Of a stretch of 64,000 nt of DNA, positions 54,060-62,175 are shown piece after piece. A model generated the notes under the pieces. That model made no database searches, was not told the origin of the DNA, and was given only the letters and a program-made list of their open reading frames with translations. Made by a program: the position numbers and the translations under genes. Location: assembly GCF_000174355.1 (NCBI RefSeq), contig NZ_ACIS01000005.1, positions 235,266 through 299,265 on the forward strand, given 5' to 3'. Source of the stretch: Pseudogulbenkiania ferrooxidans 2002. GTDB taxonomy: Bacteria > Pseudomonadota > Gammaproteobacteria > Burkholderiales > Chromobacteriaceae. The stretch's first letter is position 1. The number at the start of each line of letters is the position of its first letter.

Positions 54060-54830
54060 CTATTTGCTGAATCGGGCGGTCAGCCACGTCAGGAACAGTG
54101 TGAACAGGAAGTAGCTCATGACGATGGCACTGGTGAAGTGGCCGCTCGTCTGACGCATGTTGTAGAGGTAGACCTGCAGGGTTTCGTAGTGGGAACCGGC
54201 CAGCAGGTTGGCAAACACGAAGTCGCCCAGCAGGAAGGAAAACGCCAGGAACAGCGAGGCCATCAGCCCTTTGCGCAGGTTGGGCAGGATCACCCGCAAA
54301 AAGGCCACCGGGGTGCTGGCACCCAGCAAATGGGCCGCATCCATCAGGTCGCGCACATTGATGCTGGCGAGACTGTTGGCCAGCGAGCGGTACATGAAGG
54401 GCAGGGCGATGGTGAAATAGCAGCCCACCAGAATCCATGGCGTGCCGGTGATGTTAAGCGGGCCATCGGCGTAGATGTTCAGCAGGCCCACCGAGGTGAC
54501 CACCGGCGGCACCGCGAACGGAATCAGGATCAGCGCGTTCATCAGCTTGTCCAGCCCGGGAAAGCGGTAGAACACCACGAACACCGCCGGCACGATGATC
54601 AGCGTGGCGAGCAGCAGGGTGCCCAGGCACACCGCCAGCGAGCGCCCGAAAGCGGCCAGGAAGGCGCTGTCCTGCCACAGCTGCAGATACCAGCTCAGCG
54701 ACAGGTCGTCCGGCAGGATGGTGGCGCCCCAGTGTTCGGATAGCGAATACAGCAGGGTGGCCAGCACCGGTACGGTCAGCAGCAGGATCAGCACGGCGAC
54801 CACGCTGCGGTGATAGAGCTCAGCGCGCAT
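54060..54830 (-). CDS. ABC importer permease (PhnV-like)
   Basis: A 256-residue permease with about six helices and the cytoplasmic EAA-type loop LANSLASINVRDLMDAAHLLGASTPVAFLRVILPNLRKGL. It overlaps the preceding permease gene by 11 bases, as expected for a coupled pair, and belongs to the group that pairs with PotA/PhnT-like ATPases. Confidence 0.88.
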   Translation of the reverse strand: MRAELYHRSVVAVLILLLTVPVLATLLYSLSEHWGATILPDDLSLSWYLQLWQDSAFLAAFGRSLAVCLGTLLLATLIIVPAVFVVFYRFPGLDKLMNALILIPFAVPPVVTSVGLLNIYADGPLNITGTPWILVGCYFTIALPFMYRSLANSLASINVRDLMDAAHLLGASTPVAFLRVILPNLRKGLMASLFLAFSFLLGDFVFANLLAGSHYETLQVYLYNMRQTSGHFTSAIVMSYFLFTLFLTWLTARFSK

Positions 54831-55710
54831 GACGGGCTCCTTTCTTCAGCAACCACTGGTTGACGGCGGTGACCAGCAGCAACATCAGCATCAGCAATAC
54901 CGACAGGGCGGCGGCCATATTCGGCTCCAGGAAGATGTCGCCGGACACCAGGCTGGCAATGCGAACCGTGATCAGGTTGAAGTTGCCTTGCGTCAGGGCA
55001 TAGGCGCTGGCGTAGGCGCCGATGGCATTGGCAAACAGCAGGATGAAGGTGCCCAGAATGGCGGGGGCCAGCACCGGCAGGCCCACGTAGCGCCAGTACT
55101 GCCACAGCCGGGCGCCCAGGAGCGAGGCCGCGGCCTGCCAGTCGTCATCCAGCGAATCGAAGGCCGGATACAGCAGCAGCACGCCCAGCGGGATCTGGAA
55201 ATAGGTGTAGATCAGGATGACGCCGTTGCTGGAGTACAGGCGGAAGTCCTCGATCAGCCCCCACTGGCGCAGCAGCAGGGTCAGCGCGCCATTGGTGCCC
55301 ACCAGAATGATGAAGGCGAAGGCGAGCGGGACGCCGGTGAGGTTGCTGGTCATATTGGTGATCGACACCACAAGCCGGCGCAGCCGGCCGGAAACCCGGC
55401 GCAAAGAGGCCGCCCCCAGCAGCGAAATCACCAACCCGATCACGCTGGACCACACGGAAATGCGCAGGCTGTTGTCGAAGGCCTGGCGGTAAAACGGCGA
55501 GGACAGGATGTCGTTGTAGTTGGCCAGCGACAGGCCCTGTTCGGTGTGCACGCTGTTGACCAGCACCCACACCATCGGCGCCAGGCTGAACAGTATCAGC
55601 ATGGCGAAAAAGGGCAGCAGCAACAGCGCCGCCGGCCAGTGCCGTAGCCGTGAGCGCGGCCGCACCGGCACGGCAGGCTTGCCGGCAAGGGGGAGTGAAG
55701 TGGTTTTCAT
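54820..55710 (-). CDS. ABC importer permease (PhnU-like)
   Basis: A 296-residue permease with about six helices. After the first helix (WPAALLLLPFFAMLILFSLAPMVWVLV) comes a periplasmic loop and the EAA-type segment FDSLDDDWQAAASLLGARLWQYWRYVGLPVLAPAIL. It is separated from the binding-protein gene by 245 bases with no gene, rather long for one operon, perhaps with mRNA processing between. Confidence 0.88.
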   Translation of the reverse strand: MKTTSLPLAGKPAVPVRPRSRLRHWPAALLLLPFFAMLILFSLAPMVWVLVNSVHTEQGLSLANYNDILSSPFYRQAFDNSLRISVWSSVIGLVISLLGAASLRRVSGRLRRLVVSITNMTSNLTGVPLAFAFIILVGTNGALTLLLRQWGLIEDFRLYSSNGVILIYTYFQIPLGVLLLYPAFDSLDDDWQAAASLLGARLWQYWRYVGLPVLAPAILGTFILLFANAIGAYASAYALTQGNFNLITVRIASLVSGDIFLEPNMAAALSVLLMLMLLLVTAVNQWLLKKGARHAR

Positions 55711-55955
55711 GGCAAAAGTAACTCCGGGTTACGCGATTTGGTGTGGCGCAGGCCGGCGGCGAGGCGGCTCGGTCCGATCGGTTGCGCACGGCTATACGGC
55801 CGCTTGCTGAAACGTTGGCCGAACACGGACCGTGGCACCCGCCGCTGGCCGGGTCGGCGTCGTTGCACTCGATGCCGCTATGCGCCGGCGCCGCCCTGCC
55901 GGGAATGCCTCCGTACCCATACCAGGCGGGCCTGGCTGGACGTGGCAGGCGCCCC

Positions 55956-57005
55956 TTACTGCATGTTCACCATGACCATTTCCTGCCACTGGCGCGGCAG
56001 CTTCTTGGTCGAGTCTTCCCAGGCGGCGAAGTCGCGGATCGGCTTGGCAACCTTGTACTGGCTGGCGGGCAGCAGCTTGGCCTGCACATCGGCCGGAATC
56101 GACACATTGCTGCGGATCGGTCGGGCATAGCCGCGCGCCAGGTTGACCTGGCCCGCATCGCTCAGCACGTATTCGCGCACCAGCTTGGCGGCGTTCGGGT
56201 GCTTGGCGTACTTGTTGATGATGGTGGTGTAGCCGGTGGTGACCGAGCCGTCGGTGGGAATGCTCACCGTGAAGCGCTTGCTGTCGATGCGGTCGCGGTA
56301 GCTCAGCGAGGTGAAATCCCACAGGATGCCGACTTCAATCTCCCCCTTTTCCAGGTTGGCCAGGCTCGGGTCGATCAGCGACAGGCGTCCCTGCTTGGCC
56401 AGTTGGCCGAAGAACTCCAGCGCCGGCTTCAGGTTCTTCTCGTCGCCGCCACGGGCCAGCGCGGCGGCCAGCACGGCACTGTTGGCACGGGCGGAAACCC
56501 CTACCGCACCCAGCGTGACCTTGTATTTGCCTTTCAGCAGGTCGGCCCAGGATTTGGGCGGCTCTTTCACCAACTGGTTGTTGGTGATGAAGGAAATGGT
56601 GCCGGTATAGGCCAGTACCCAATGGCCGTCCTTGTCCTTGGCCCAGGTGGGAATGTCGTTCCACGTGCTGGGCTTGTATGGCTGGGTCAGCCCCTTTTGC
56701 AGCGCAACCGGGCCAAATGTATGGCCAACGTCGCCGATATCTGCCGTCGCGTTGGCCTTTTCGGCCTCGAACTTGGCCAGTTCTTCAGCCGAGCTCAGAT
56801 CGGTATCGCGGTGACTCAGGCCATATTTCTGGGTAACCTGTGCCCAGGTGTCTTTCCAGTTGGCCCAGTCGTCGGGCATGCCCACGCTGTAAACGGCGCC
56901 TTCTTTCTTGGCGGCCTGGGCCAGGACGGTGAGGCTCTCGGCATTGGCCTGTGCCAGGCAGAGGCAAAGCCCGCCGGATACGACGCTAACCAGCAAGTTG
57001 TTCAT
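55956..57005 (-). CDS. ABC importer solute-binding protein (PhnS-like)
   Basis: A 349-residue periplasmic protein: signal peptide ending at ANA, then ESLTVLAQAAKKEGAVYSVGMPDDWANWKDTW, ADIGDVGHTFGPVALQKGLTQPYKPSTWNDIP, GHWVLAYTGTISFITN and GILWDFTSLSYRD. The fold is that of Fe3+/spermidine/2-aminoethylphosphonate binding proteins. It is the first minus-strand gene after the GntR divergent promoter. The exact ligand is not predictable; a phosphate ester or phosphonate is inferred from the HAD and Na/Pi genes. Confidence 0.87.
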   Translation of the reverse strand: MNNLLVSVVSGGLCLCLAQANAESLTVLAQAAKKEGAVYSVGMPDDWANWKDTWAQVTQKYGLSHRDTDLSSAEELAKFEAEKANATADIGDVGHTFGPVALQKGLTQPYKPSTWNDIPTWAKDKDGHWVLAYTGTISFITNNQLVKEPPKSWADLLKGKYKVTLGAVGVSARANSAVLAAALARGGDEKNLKPALEFFGQLAKQGRLSLIDPSLANLEKGEIEVGILWDFTSLSYRDRIDSKRFTVSIPTDGSVTTGYTTIINKYAKHPNAAKLVREYVLSDAGQVNLARGYARPIRSNVSIPADVQAKLLPASQYKVAKPIRDFAAWEDSTKKLPRQWQEMVMVNMQ

Positions 57006-57016
57006 GTTTGCTCCTT

Positions 57017-57028
57017 TGGTCTAGTCCA
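57017..57028. promoter_or_regulatory. GntR/HutC-type operator near the binding-protein gene
   Basis: TGGTCTAGTCCA, nearly the classic HutC-subfamily palindrome (TGGTCTAGACCA), 12 bases before the binding-protein start. A half site TAGTCCA is at 57051-57057. Confidence 0.82.
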
Positions 57029-57277
57029 GATTTGAACTGCAGGCAAACCTTAGTCCAGTGGCTTTCTGGCTGTCAATCGTGCTGCATGTTGCCAGGCAGC
57101 AAAAATACGACGTCGCAAGGATTTTGTTTTGCTAATTGCTTGAATTTTAACGATATAAGTAAAAATTCGCCATGTGGTTTTCTTTACAGCCCTACCGCGT
57201 GGGCAACGCTGTCATTACCTTGACATGTCTTTGAGAAATCATGATTTCGTGATAGATTTGCCATTAATTTGAAATAC

Positions 57278-57289
57278 TGGAGTAGTCCA
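57278..57289. promoter_or_regulatory. GntR/HutC-type operator overlapping the gntR ribosome binding site
   Basis: TGGAGTAGTCCA, ending one base before the TTG start of the regulator gene; its GGAG is also the best ribosome binding site. Binding would shut off the regulator's own gene. Confidence 0.78.
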
Positions 57290-57290
57290 A

Positions 57291-58043
57291 TTGGCAACAA
57301 TTGAGCGCAATACCACTCTGGCCGCCCAGATCAGGCAGTCGCTGGAGATGCAGATCGATAGCAAATTGCTGCAGCCGGGGGTCAAGCTGCCATCCGAGCG
57401 CGAGCTTTCCGAGTTGTTCGATACCACGCGCACGACGGTGAAGGAGGCCCTGCTGGCGATGGAGGCCGAAGGGCGCGTCTATTGCGAAGACCGCCGTGGC
57501 TGGTTCGTCGCCCCACCCAGGCTGATCTACAACCCGCTGTACCGCTCCCCCTTCCACCAGATCGTCACCGAACAGAAGCGGCAACTGGAAACCCTGGTGC
57601 TGTCATCGCGCACCATCGTGGCAACGCCGACCCTGTGCCAGGAGCTGGCGTTGCCCACTCTGTCGCGAGTGAACGAAGTCACACGGCTGCGCAAGCTGGA
57701 TGGTCGCGTGGTACTGCTGGCGCGGCACTACCTGAAACCGGAGCGCTTTCCCGGCATTCTGGAACATGACCTGAGCCAGTCGCTGACCACGCTTTACGAG
57801 CAGCAGTACGGGGTGCGCTATGGCCGCTCTCGTTTCGAGATCAACCCGACGGCCGCCTGGGGCGAGGTGGCGCAGGCATTGATGCTGACCGAGGGCAGCC
57901 CGATCTTGCTGATCTCCTGCGTCAACTACGACCAGCATGGCGAGATCATCGATTGCGACCATGAATACTGGCGCCACGACGCGGTACGCATTCTGGTGGA
58001 TAGCCAGGAGCTGGAGCGGATGAAGGCAAATACCTTGCTGTGA
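57291..58043 (+). CDS. GntR/HutC-family regulator with UTRA domain
   Basis: A 250-residue regulator: N-terminal winged HTH (GVKLPSERELSELFDTTRTTVKEALLAMEAEGRVYCEDRRGWFVA) and C-terminal UTRA ligand-binding domain (EVTRLRKLDGRVVLLARHYLKPERFP, GVRYGRSRFEINPTAA, LMLTEGSPILLISCVNYDQHGEIIDCDHEYWRHDAVRI). It begins at a TTG. It resembles PhnR/PhnF-type regulators of phosphonate uptake and is divergent from the ABC genes, with one operator before each gene. Confidence 0.88.
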   Translation: MATIERNTTLAAQIRQSLEMQIDSKLLQPGVKLPSERELSELFDTTRTTVKEALLAMEAEGRVYCEDRRGWFVAPPRLIYNPLYRSPFHQIVTEQKRQLETLVLSSRTIVATPTLCQELALPTLSRVNEVTRLRKLDGRVVLLARHYLKPERFPGILEHDLSQSLTTLYEQQYGVRYGRSRFEINPTAAWGEVAQALMLTEGSPILLISCVNYDQHGEIIDCDHEYWRHDAVRILVDSQELERMKANTLL

Positions 58044-58064
58044 TGAATGACCGATTCAGCCCCT

Positions 58065-58092
58065 GCCGCCGATAGGTGCCACACCCGGCGGC
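58065..58092 (+). terminator. Terminator-like hairpin after gntR
   Basis: GCCGCCG (58065-58071) pairs with CGGCGGC (58086-58092); only a short TTT follows after ACG. Confidence 0.5.
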
Positions 58093-58229
58093 GACGTTTC
58101 AGACATCCCGGGAGCTCCGCTTAAACCGGGTCGAAAGCAGTGGCGTTATATTGGAACCAGCCCCCGCGTCTTGCTTGTGAAGGCGCGGAAGCTGACTATA
58201 GCGGAGGATGAGGTGAAGCGCGCGCCGGT

Positions 58230-58613
58230 TATCTACCATCGCGTCTTGTGCCGCATGCCGACGGGCAAACGCCTCGAACCACGGCAAGCTCTCCGGGTTG
58301 GCCATGGTGTCCGGGTTGGCCACTTTCTCGAGAGCTTGGCCGAGAAGATGTCGTTGGGCACGTGCCGCGCCGACAGGGCGACCTTGATCCGGTCAGGATT
58401 CAGTCCGGTCAATTCGGGTGTCAGGCCGATGTCCGGTCGCCGCACCACGAACAGCGGTATGTAGGATTCGCGACCCAGGTATTCCAGGTCCACCAGCATG
58501 CTGTCCAGCACCTCTGGCAGGTCTTCCACCGCGCGGTACATCTCGCTGGTGCCCATACGGATGCCATGGCGGTTAATGGTGGCGCCCGAGCGGCCATAGA
58601 TGACGACACCGCC
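58230..58613 (-). pseudogene. Acetoacetyl-CoA synthetase, C-terminal fragment
   Basis: The minus strand reads GGVVIYGRSGATINRHGIRMGTSEMYRAVEDLPEVLDSMLVDLEYLGRESYIPLFVV and VALSARHVPNDIF, the C-terminal adenylate-domain of AacS. After a short deletion and frame change it continues MANPESLPWFEAFARR, the usual end of that enzyme. The first ~500 residues and the lysine-bearing last loop are missing, so it is a dead fragment. Confidence 0.8.
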
Positions 58614-58823
58614 GGATGCTTCAAGCCCAAGGACGAGTGCATCCCGATCGCCTACCCGAAGCCGGACGGCGTGCTGACGTTCGACCGCCAGTCGTCGGTG
58701 TTCATCTCCAACACCAACCACAGCGAAGACCAGCCGGCGCACCTCAAGCTGAAGGACCCGACCCAGAACATCAACTGGGTGACGCCGGAAGGCGGCGGCG
58801 GGCCGAACTACCCCAATATGTGA
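58614..58823 (+). pseudogene. ETF-ubiquinone oxidoreductase, C-terminal fragment with internal deletion
   Basis: The plus strand reads PIAYPKPDGVLTFDRQSSVFISNTNHSEDQPAHLKLKDP then TQNINWVTPEGGGGPNYPNM and stop, the C-terminus of ETF-QO. Between the two KDP occurrences of the normal protein the 4Fe-4S cysteine block is missing, as if deleted between these short matches. The whole N-terminus is absent. It abuts the AacS fragment head to head. Confidence 0.8.
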
Positions 58824-58901
58824 TACGGATTGCCCGAAGCAAACCTCCGGAAGGTATTCTTGCTTAGCCGAGGCTCTTTTCTGCAGTTTGACGACGCCAT
58901 A

Positions 58902-58925
58902 TAGAAAACGCCCTCGTGTGAGGGC
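58902..58925 (-). terminator. Terminator of the minus-strand secreted-protein gene
   Basis: GCCCTC/GAGGGC stem with loop GTGT (58910-58925), followed on the minus strand by GTTTTCTAT. Confidence 0.78.
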
Positions 58926-58954
58926 ATTGGCTGGGGTGGGTGTAACCGGTTAGT

Positions 58955-59359
58955 TTAGTTGGTGTACGACTTGAGGTCTGACATGACGTCCATGACCGTG
59001 TCGATGGCGAGAGCCGAGGCCAAGGCGTAGCCTTTGCCAATCACGAAATCGCCATCCTCGAACTTGTAGGCGCTGAATCGGTTCGAGGGAAAAATGTTCG
59101 AGCCACGTTTGCGCAATCCGACCGAGACGTGCGCCAGGGCTCTTTGAGAATTCACGTACGTATCCGTCATGACGACGATTTCGTATTTGGCGTTGTACTT
59201 TTTGCAGTACTCATCGGACACGGCGGAGCCGATTTTGGCTTTCATGAGATCGTTAACCTGGTCCGGGCCATAGTGGTGCCAGGTGAACGTACAGCCAAAG
59301 GATGGAGCACTGAGCCCCAAAAGGGTAACGCACATTGCCGTGAATTTTTTGTAATTCAT
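58955..59359 (-). CDS. Small secreted protein, hypothetical
   Basis: A 134-residue protein with a signal peptide (KFTAMCVTLLGLSAPSFG, cleavage before CTF). The Cys right after the signal could make it a lipoprotein. The mature part (DQVNDLMKAKIGSAVSDEYCKKYNAKYEIVVMTDTYVNSQRALAHVSVGLRKRG) shows a possible alpha/beta domain; no family recognised. ATG at 59359 begins the signal peptide; the longer frame does not. It has its own terminator. Confidence 0.65.
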   Translation of the reverse strand: MNYKKFTAMCVTLLGLSAPSFGCTFTWHHYGPDQVNDLMKAKIGSAVSDEYCKKYNAKYEIVVMTDTYVNSQRALAHVSVGLRKRGSNIFPSNRFSAYKFEDGDFVIGKGYALASALAIDTVMDVMSDLKSYTN

Positions 59360-59681
59360 GAGTGATCTCAATCGGTTAAGAGCTGGCCTTGGAGATGACA
59401 GGCGCTCATCCGGTACCCCCTTGTGCCGGCGGCGCCTGAGCCAATAGCAATGATCAGCCTCCCAGTTGGCATGACCGCCGGAGAGCACTGGTTTGCTGCC
59501 GCAAGGCAACAAAGCCGATCACTCGAACATCATATCACTGGAAAATTCACTATGCCTATCGGGCCGATGGTGTAGTGTGGGCCGGCCGGCGTACTGAGCC
59601 TATCGGCCAGGATCAGTGTCGGCGACACCATCAGATCGGGGGGGGGCACGGCCCGTGACCCGCAACCCGCAACCCTTTATG
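59360..59681. other. Non-coding stretch before repeat copy 4
   Basis: About 320 bases without a gene. It must hold the promoter of the minus-strand secreted protein. GTGACCCGCAACCCGCAACCC at its right edge belongs to the 5' flank also seen before repeat copy 2. Confidence 0.45.
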
Positions 59682-59894
59682 GGGCGTACTCGAAGTCCTG
59701 TGCCGCGCACCATCTGCAGCCTGTGCAGAATCGCCCCTGAGCAACCGTGCCGACCGGGCCGTCGCCACACTCAGCCGTGCATGCCCCTTGTCCCGCTCCA
59801 TCGCATTGCCAGACCTCACCGGCGAGCATTCTCCCGGCCGCTCCGGGCCTGTCGGCGCCGAGGTGTTTTGGCTATGGTTAACCTACCCATCGCC
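59682..59894 (+). repeat. ~215-bp intergenic repeat, copy 4 (divergent)
   Basis: GGGCGTACTCGAA at the start and GGCTATGGTTAACCTACCCATCGCC-like end (position 59870-59894) match copies 1-3, with weaker similarity in the middle. It lies 12-14 kb from the others, again just before a small plus-strand gene. Confidence 0.65.
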
Positions 59895-60004
59895 AGCGAT
59901 CCAGTCAGGGCAGGCTCACCGCCACTTGCCGTTGGCGATGTCGCCCCATCCAAGAAAAAGTGTCATCTGGACAAGGTGGGTTGGGCCTTAGTGGGAGAAG
60001 TATC

Positions 60005-60520
60005 ATGCACAGATTCAGCACCCGCGTGCGGGCCGCCATGGCGTTGCTCGTTCTTGGCATGGCATTGCCCTGGAGCGCGACCATGGCACAACCTGCCCTG
60101 AAGGACCAAATCGTCGGAACCTGGTCTTATGTTTCCGTTGACCTTATCCGCTCCGATGGGACGCGAATACCCCTTTTCGGTCCGAATCCACAGGGCCAGG
60201 CGAACTTTGATAGCAATGGCCGCTATATCTTGATGACGGCGCGGGCTGGGCAGGCCAAATTCGTATCCGCCAGTCGGATGGAGGGCACCCCGGAGGAAAA
60301 CAAGGCCGTTGTGCTAGGGTCGATCGCTCACTTCGGCAGATACACCGTTGACGAGGCGAACAGGACCATCACGTTCCACATAGAAACCAGTACGTTTCCG
60401 AACTGGAACGGAACTGAACAGAAACGACCGTTCACGGTGACTGGGGACAAGCTTACGTGGCAAACCCCTGCATCGACAGGCGACGGCATTGCCGAGGTTG
60501 TGTTGAAGCGGGCGAAATAG
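60005..60520 (+). CDS. Exported lipocalin-like domain protein
   Basis: A 171-residue protein with a signal peptide (RAAMALLVLGMALPWSATMA) and a lipocalin-like domain (Lipocalin_5): LKDQIVGTWSYVSVDLIRSDGTRIPLFGPNPQGQANFDSNGRYILMTARAG, then HFGRYTVDEANRTITFHIETSTFPNWNGTEQKRPFTVTGDKLTWQTP. It probably binds a small hydrophobic ligand in the periplasm. The ATG at 60005 has GGGAGAAG upstream; the frame extends to 59960 without a signal peptide. Confidence 0.8.
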   Translation: MHRFSTRVRAAMALLVLGMALPWSATMAQPALKDQIVGTWSYVSVDLIRSDGTRIPLFGPNPQGQANFDSNGRYILMTARAGQAKFVSASRMEGTPEENKAVVLGSIAHFGRYTVDEANRTITFHIETSTFPNWNGTEQKRPFTVTGDKLTWQTPASTGDGIAEVVLKRAK

Positions 60521-60595
60521 CGCCCGGCATCGGCATGGCGGTCGTGGGCCGGTCATGAGGTTGCAGAATACGATGCCCCTCCATCGAGGGGAGGC

Positions 60596-60624
60596 CGTTG
60601 GGCTGTGCTTGGCTCAGCCCAACG
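60596..60624. terminator. Hairpin between the lipocalin and cupin genes
   Basis: Perfect 10-bp stem CGTTGGGCTG/CAGCCCAACG with a 9-base loop between two convergent genes; no T-run on either side. Confidence 0.6.
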
Positions 60625-60639
60625 TGCCGACCTGAAGGC

Positions 60640-60984
60640 TCAGGCAAAGACGAAATACTTGCGCACGGTTTCCACTACTTCCCAGGTGCCCTTCATGCCC
60701 GGTTCGATCACGAACACATCACCGGCCTTCAGATGCACCGGCTGCTCGCCTTCCGGCGTGATGATGCAGTAGCCGTCGAGGAAGTGGCAGTACTCCCATT
60801 TTTCGTAGTTCACCTCGAACTTGCCCGGGGTGCAGATCCAGGTGCCCATGATCTTGCTGCCGTCCTTCGAGAGGTAGGCGTTGAGGTTTACGGTGTGCGG
60901 GTCGCCGCCGATGCGCTTCCACTTGGTAGCGTCAACCACCGGAGTGGGGCAGGTTTCGCGCAGGACGGTGATGAAATCGGACAT
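60640..60984 (-). CDS. Cupin (DUF861) domain protein
   Basis: A 114-residue single cupin: DGSKIMGTWICTPGKFEVNYEKWEYCHFLDGYCIITPEGEQPVHLKAGDVFVIEPGMKGTWEVVETVRKYFVF. The G-x-W...E-W-x-Y-C..G layout is that of Cupin_3/DUF861 proteins such as ureidoglycine aminohydrolase and EutQ domains. It is a lone gene; function unknown. Its fold class is the same as that of the cupin at 38 kb but the sequences are clearly different. Confidence 0.82.
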   Translation of the reverse strand: MSDFITVLRETCPTPVVDATKWKRIGGDPHTVNLNAYLSKDGSKIMGTWICTPGKFEVNYEKWEYCHFLDGYCIITPEGEQPVHLKAGDVFVIEPGMKGTWEVVETVRKYFVFA

Positions 60985-61206
60985 GTCGGCTCCAAACGAT
61001 CTAATGAAAGGTTTGTCATCATAGGTTCAATGCCATGCCGGCAACTGCCTGTTTTCGACATGGAATTGCCTGTAAACGCGACGTCAGCAAGACCGTAACC
61101 CGCAACAGCCTGACATGGTCGGTGCGTGGCGCTCGTCGATCTTGCGGGCGGCGGCCGCGCCGAGGCGTCCTCGTTATTCAAGGGGGCGAAGAGGGCGCTG
61201 TGGCCA

Positions 61207-61233
61207 TGAAAACGCCAGCTCCAGGGCTGGCGT
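61207..61233 (-). terminator. Terminator of the 61.3-kb hypothetical gene
   Basis: ACGCCAGC/GCTGGCGT stem (61212-61219 and 61226-61233) followed by TTTTCAT on the minus strand. The region 60985-61206 holds nothing else I recognise. Confidence 0.75.
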
Positions 61234-61264
61234 CGATAAAAAATTGAGAGGAGGCAAGCAGGAC

Positions 61265-61804
61265 TCAAGGCATGCCGGCGATGGCGGGGAAGCCATCGGG
61301 GTGAGGCCATTCCGCCTCGACGGGGCGGAGGGGGTGTCTGTCGGACGCCTCGCTGGTGGTCGCATCCCAGGACGCGGATGGCTGCATGGCGCGCACGCTG
61401 CTGGCGCAGCGGATGGCAGCGGCGCTGTAGAATTCTTCGGCCAATGTGTCGCACTGCCTGGCCGCCATTTCCTGGGCCGCTTTGAAGCCGGCCAGCCAGA
61501 CGGTGTCATGCGCGCGTTCCAGTTCCTCGATTCGGCCGATCAGGTCCAGCAGCATGGCGGGGTTAGTCGGGACTGGCGTGCCGTCGTCGGCGGATGTCGT
61601 CGCCGCCTCCTTGATTTCGGCCAGCGTGTAGCCGGCGTAGCGTGTGCTCATGCAGTCGTCCTTTCCTTGAAACAGTGCTGCCGCGGAGCCGCCGTTGGCC
61701 GAAAGCCACCACTCCGGCCAGCGATCCGCACGGTGAAGATCATCGATCGATATGACGTTCATGGTGGCGGACGAGCGCGTGGCCATCCGTCCTAAAACCG
61801 ACAT
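61265..61804 (-). CDS. Hypothetical protein, possibly phage-derived
   Basis: A 179-residue soluble protein with no family I can name. The start at 61804 has a strong GGAGG 7 bases upstream; an internal ATG at 61651, also with AAGGA nearby, would give a 128-residue form starting MSTRYAGYTLAEIKEAA. A helical segment (NPAMLLDLIGRIEELERAHDTVWLAGFKAAQEMAARQCDTLAEEF) resembles small phage/plasmid proteins, which often have such EELER helices, but this is a weak hint. Confidence 0.55.
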   Translation of the reverse strand: MSVLGRMATRSSATMNVISIDDLHRADRWPEWWLSANGGSAAALFQGKDDCMSTRYAGYTLAEIKEAATTSADDGTPVPTNPAMLLDLIGRIEELERAHDTVWLAGFKAAQEMAARQCDTLAEEFYSAAAIRCASSVRAMQPSASWDATTSEASDRHPLRPVEAEWPHPDGFPAIAGMP

Positions 61805-61974
61805 CGTGATGCCTCCAGGCGGCACGGTGCCACCTCGGCTGTCAGATAAGTGGTTGTCACGGATTTACTGCTCCATGGCAGTCCATTTTTCTTCGGTCAG
61901 GGTCATGATGTCGAATGCATAAAACGCGGGAGTCATGGAGACAGGCGGGGGGAGGGCTGTTAAAATGGGAACGT

Positions 61975-62100
61975 TGTCATTGGGGAGTAGCCATCCTTAG
62001 CCCCTTGCTAAGGAGTTCACGTCAACAAACTTGAGGCCATAGCCTCATGGCGTGAACAGCCTCTGCACCAGCAGAGAGAGCCAGGCGAGACCTTTGGCCG
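61975..62100 (+). promoter_or_regulatory. yybP-ykoY (manganese) riboswitch
   Basis: The conserved blocks appear in order: GGGGAGTAGCC (61982-61992), GTCAACA (62021-62027), GGCC..AGCC arms near 62035, and AGGCGAGACCTT (62083-62094). This is the Mn2+-sensing class that precedes mntP and calcium/manganese exchangers. It lies in the leader of the cation exchanger gene at 62176. Confidence 0.87.
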
Positions 62101-62115
62101 CGATGCGCTTACCCA

Positions 62116-62164
62116 GGCCGGGCGAGGCGTATCGTCGCGCCATTGGATTCTTGCTCGCCCGGCC
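62116..62164 (+). promoter_or_regulatory. Long hairpin just before the exchanger start (expression platform)
   Basis: Perfect 11-bp arms GGCCGGGCGAG/CTCGCCCGGCC (62116-62126 and 62154-62164). The second arm ends 11 bases before the ATG, so folding would hinder ribosome access; the riboswitch aptamer upstream could control this. Confidence 0.6.
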
Positions 62165-62175
62165 GGATTACTCTC

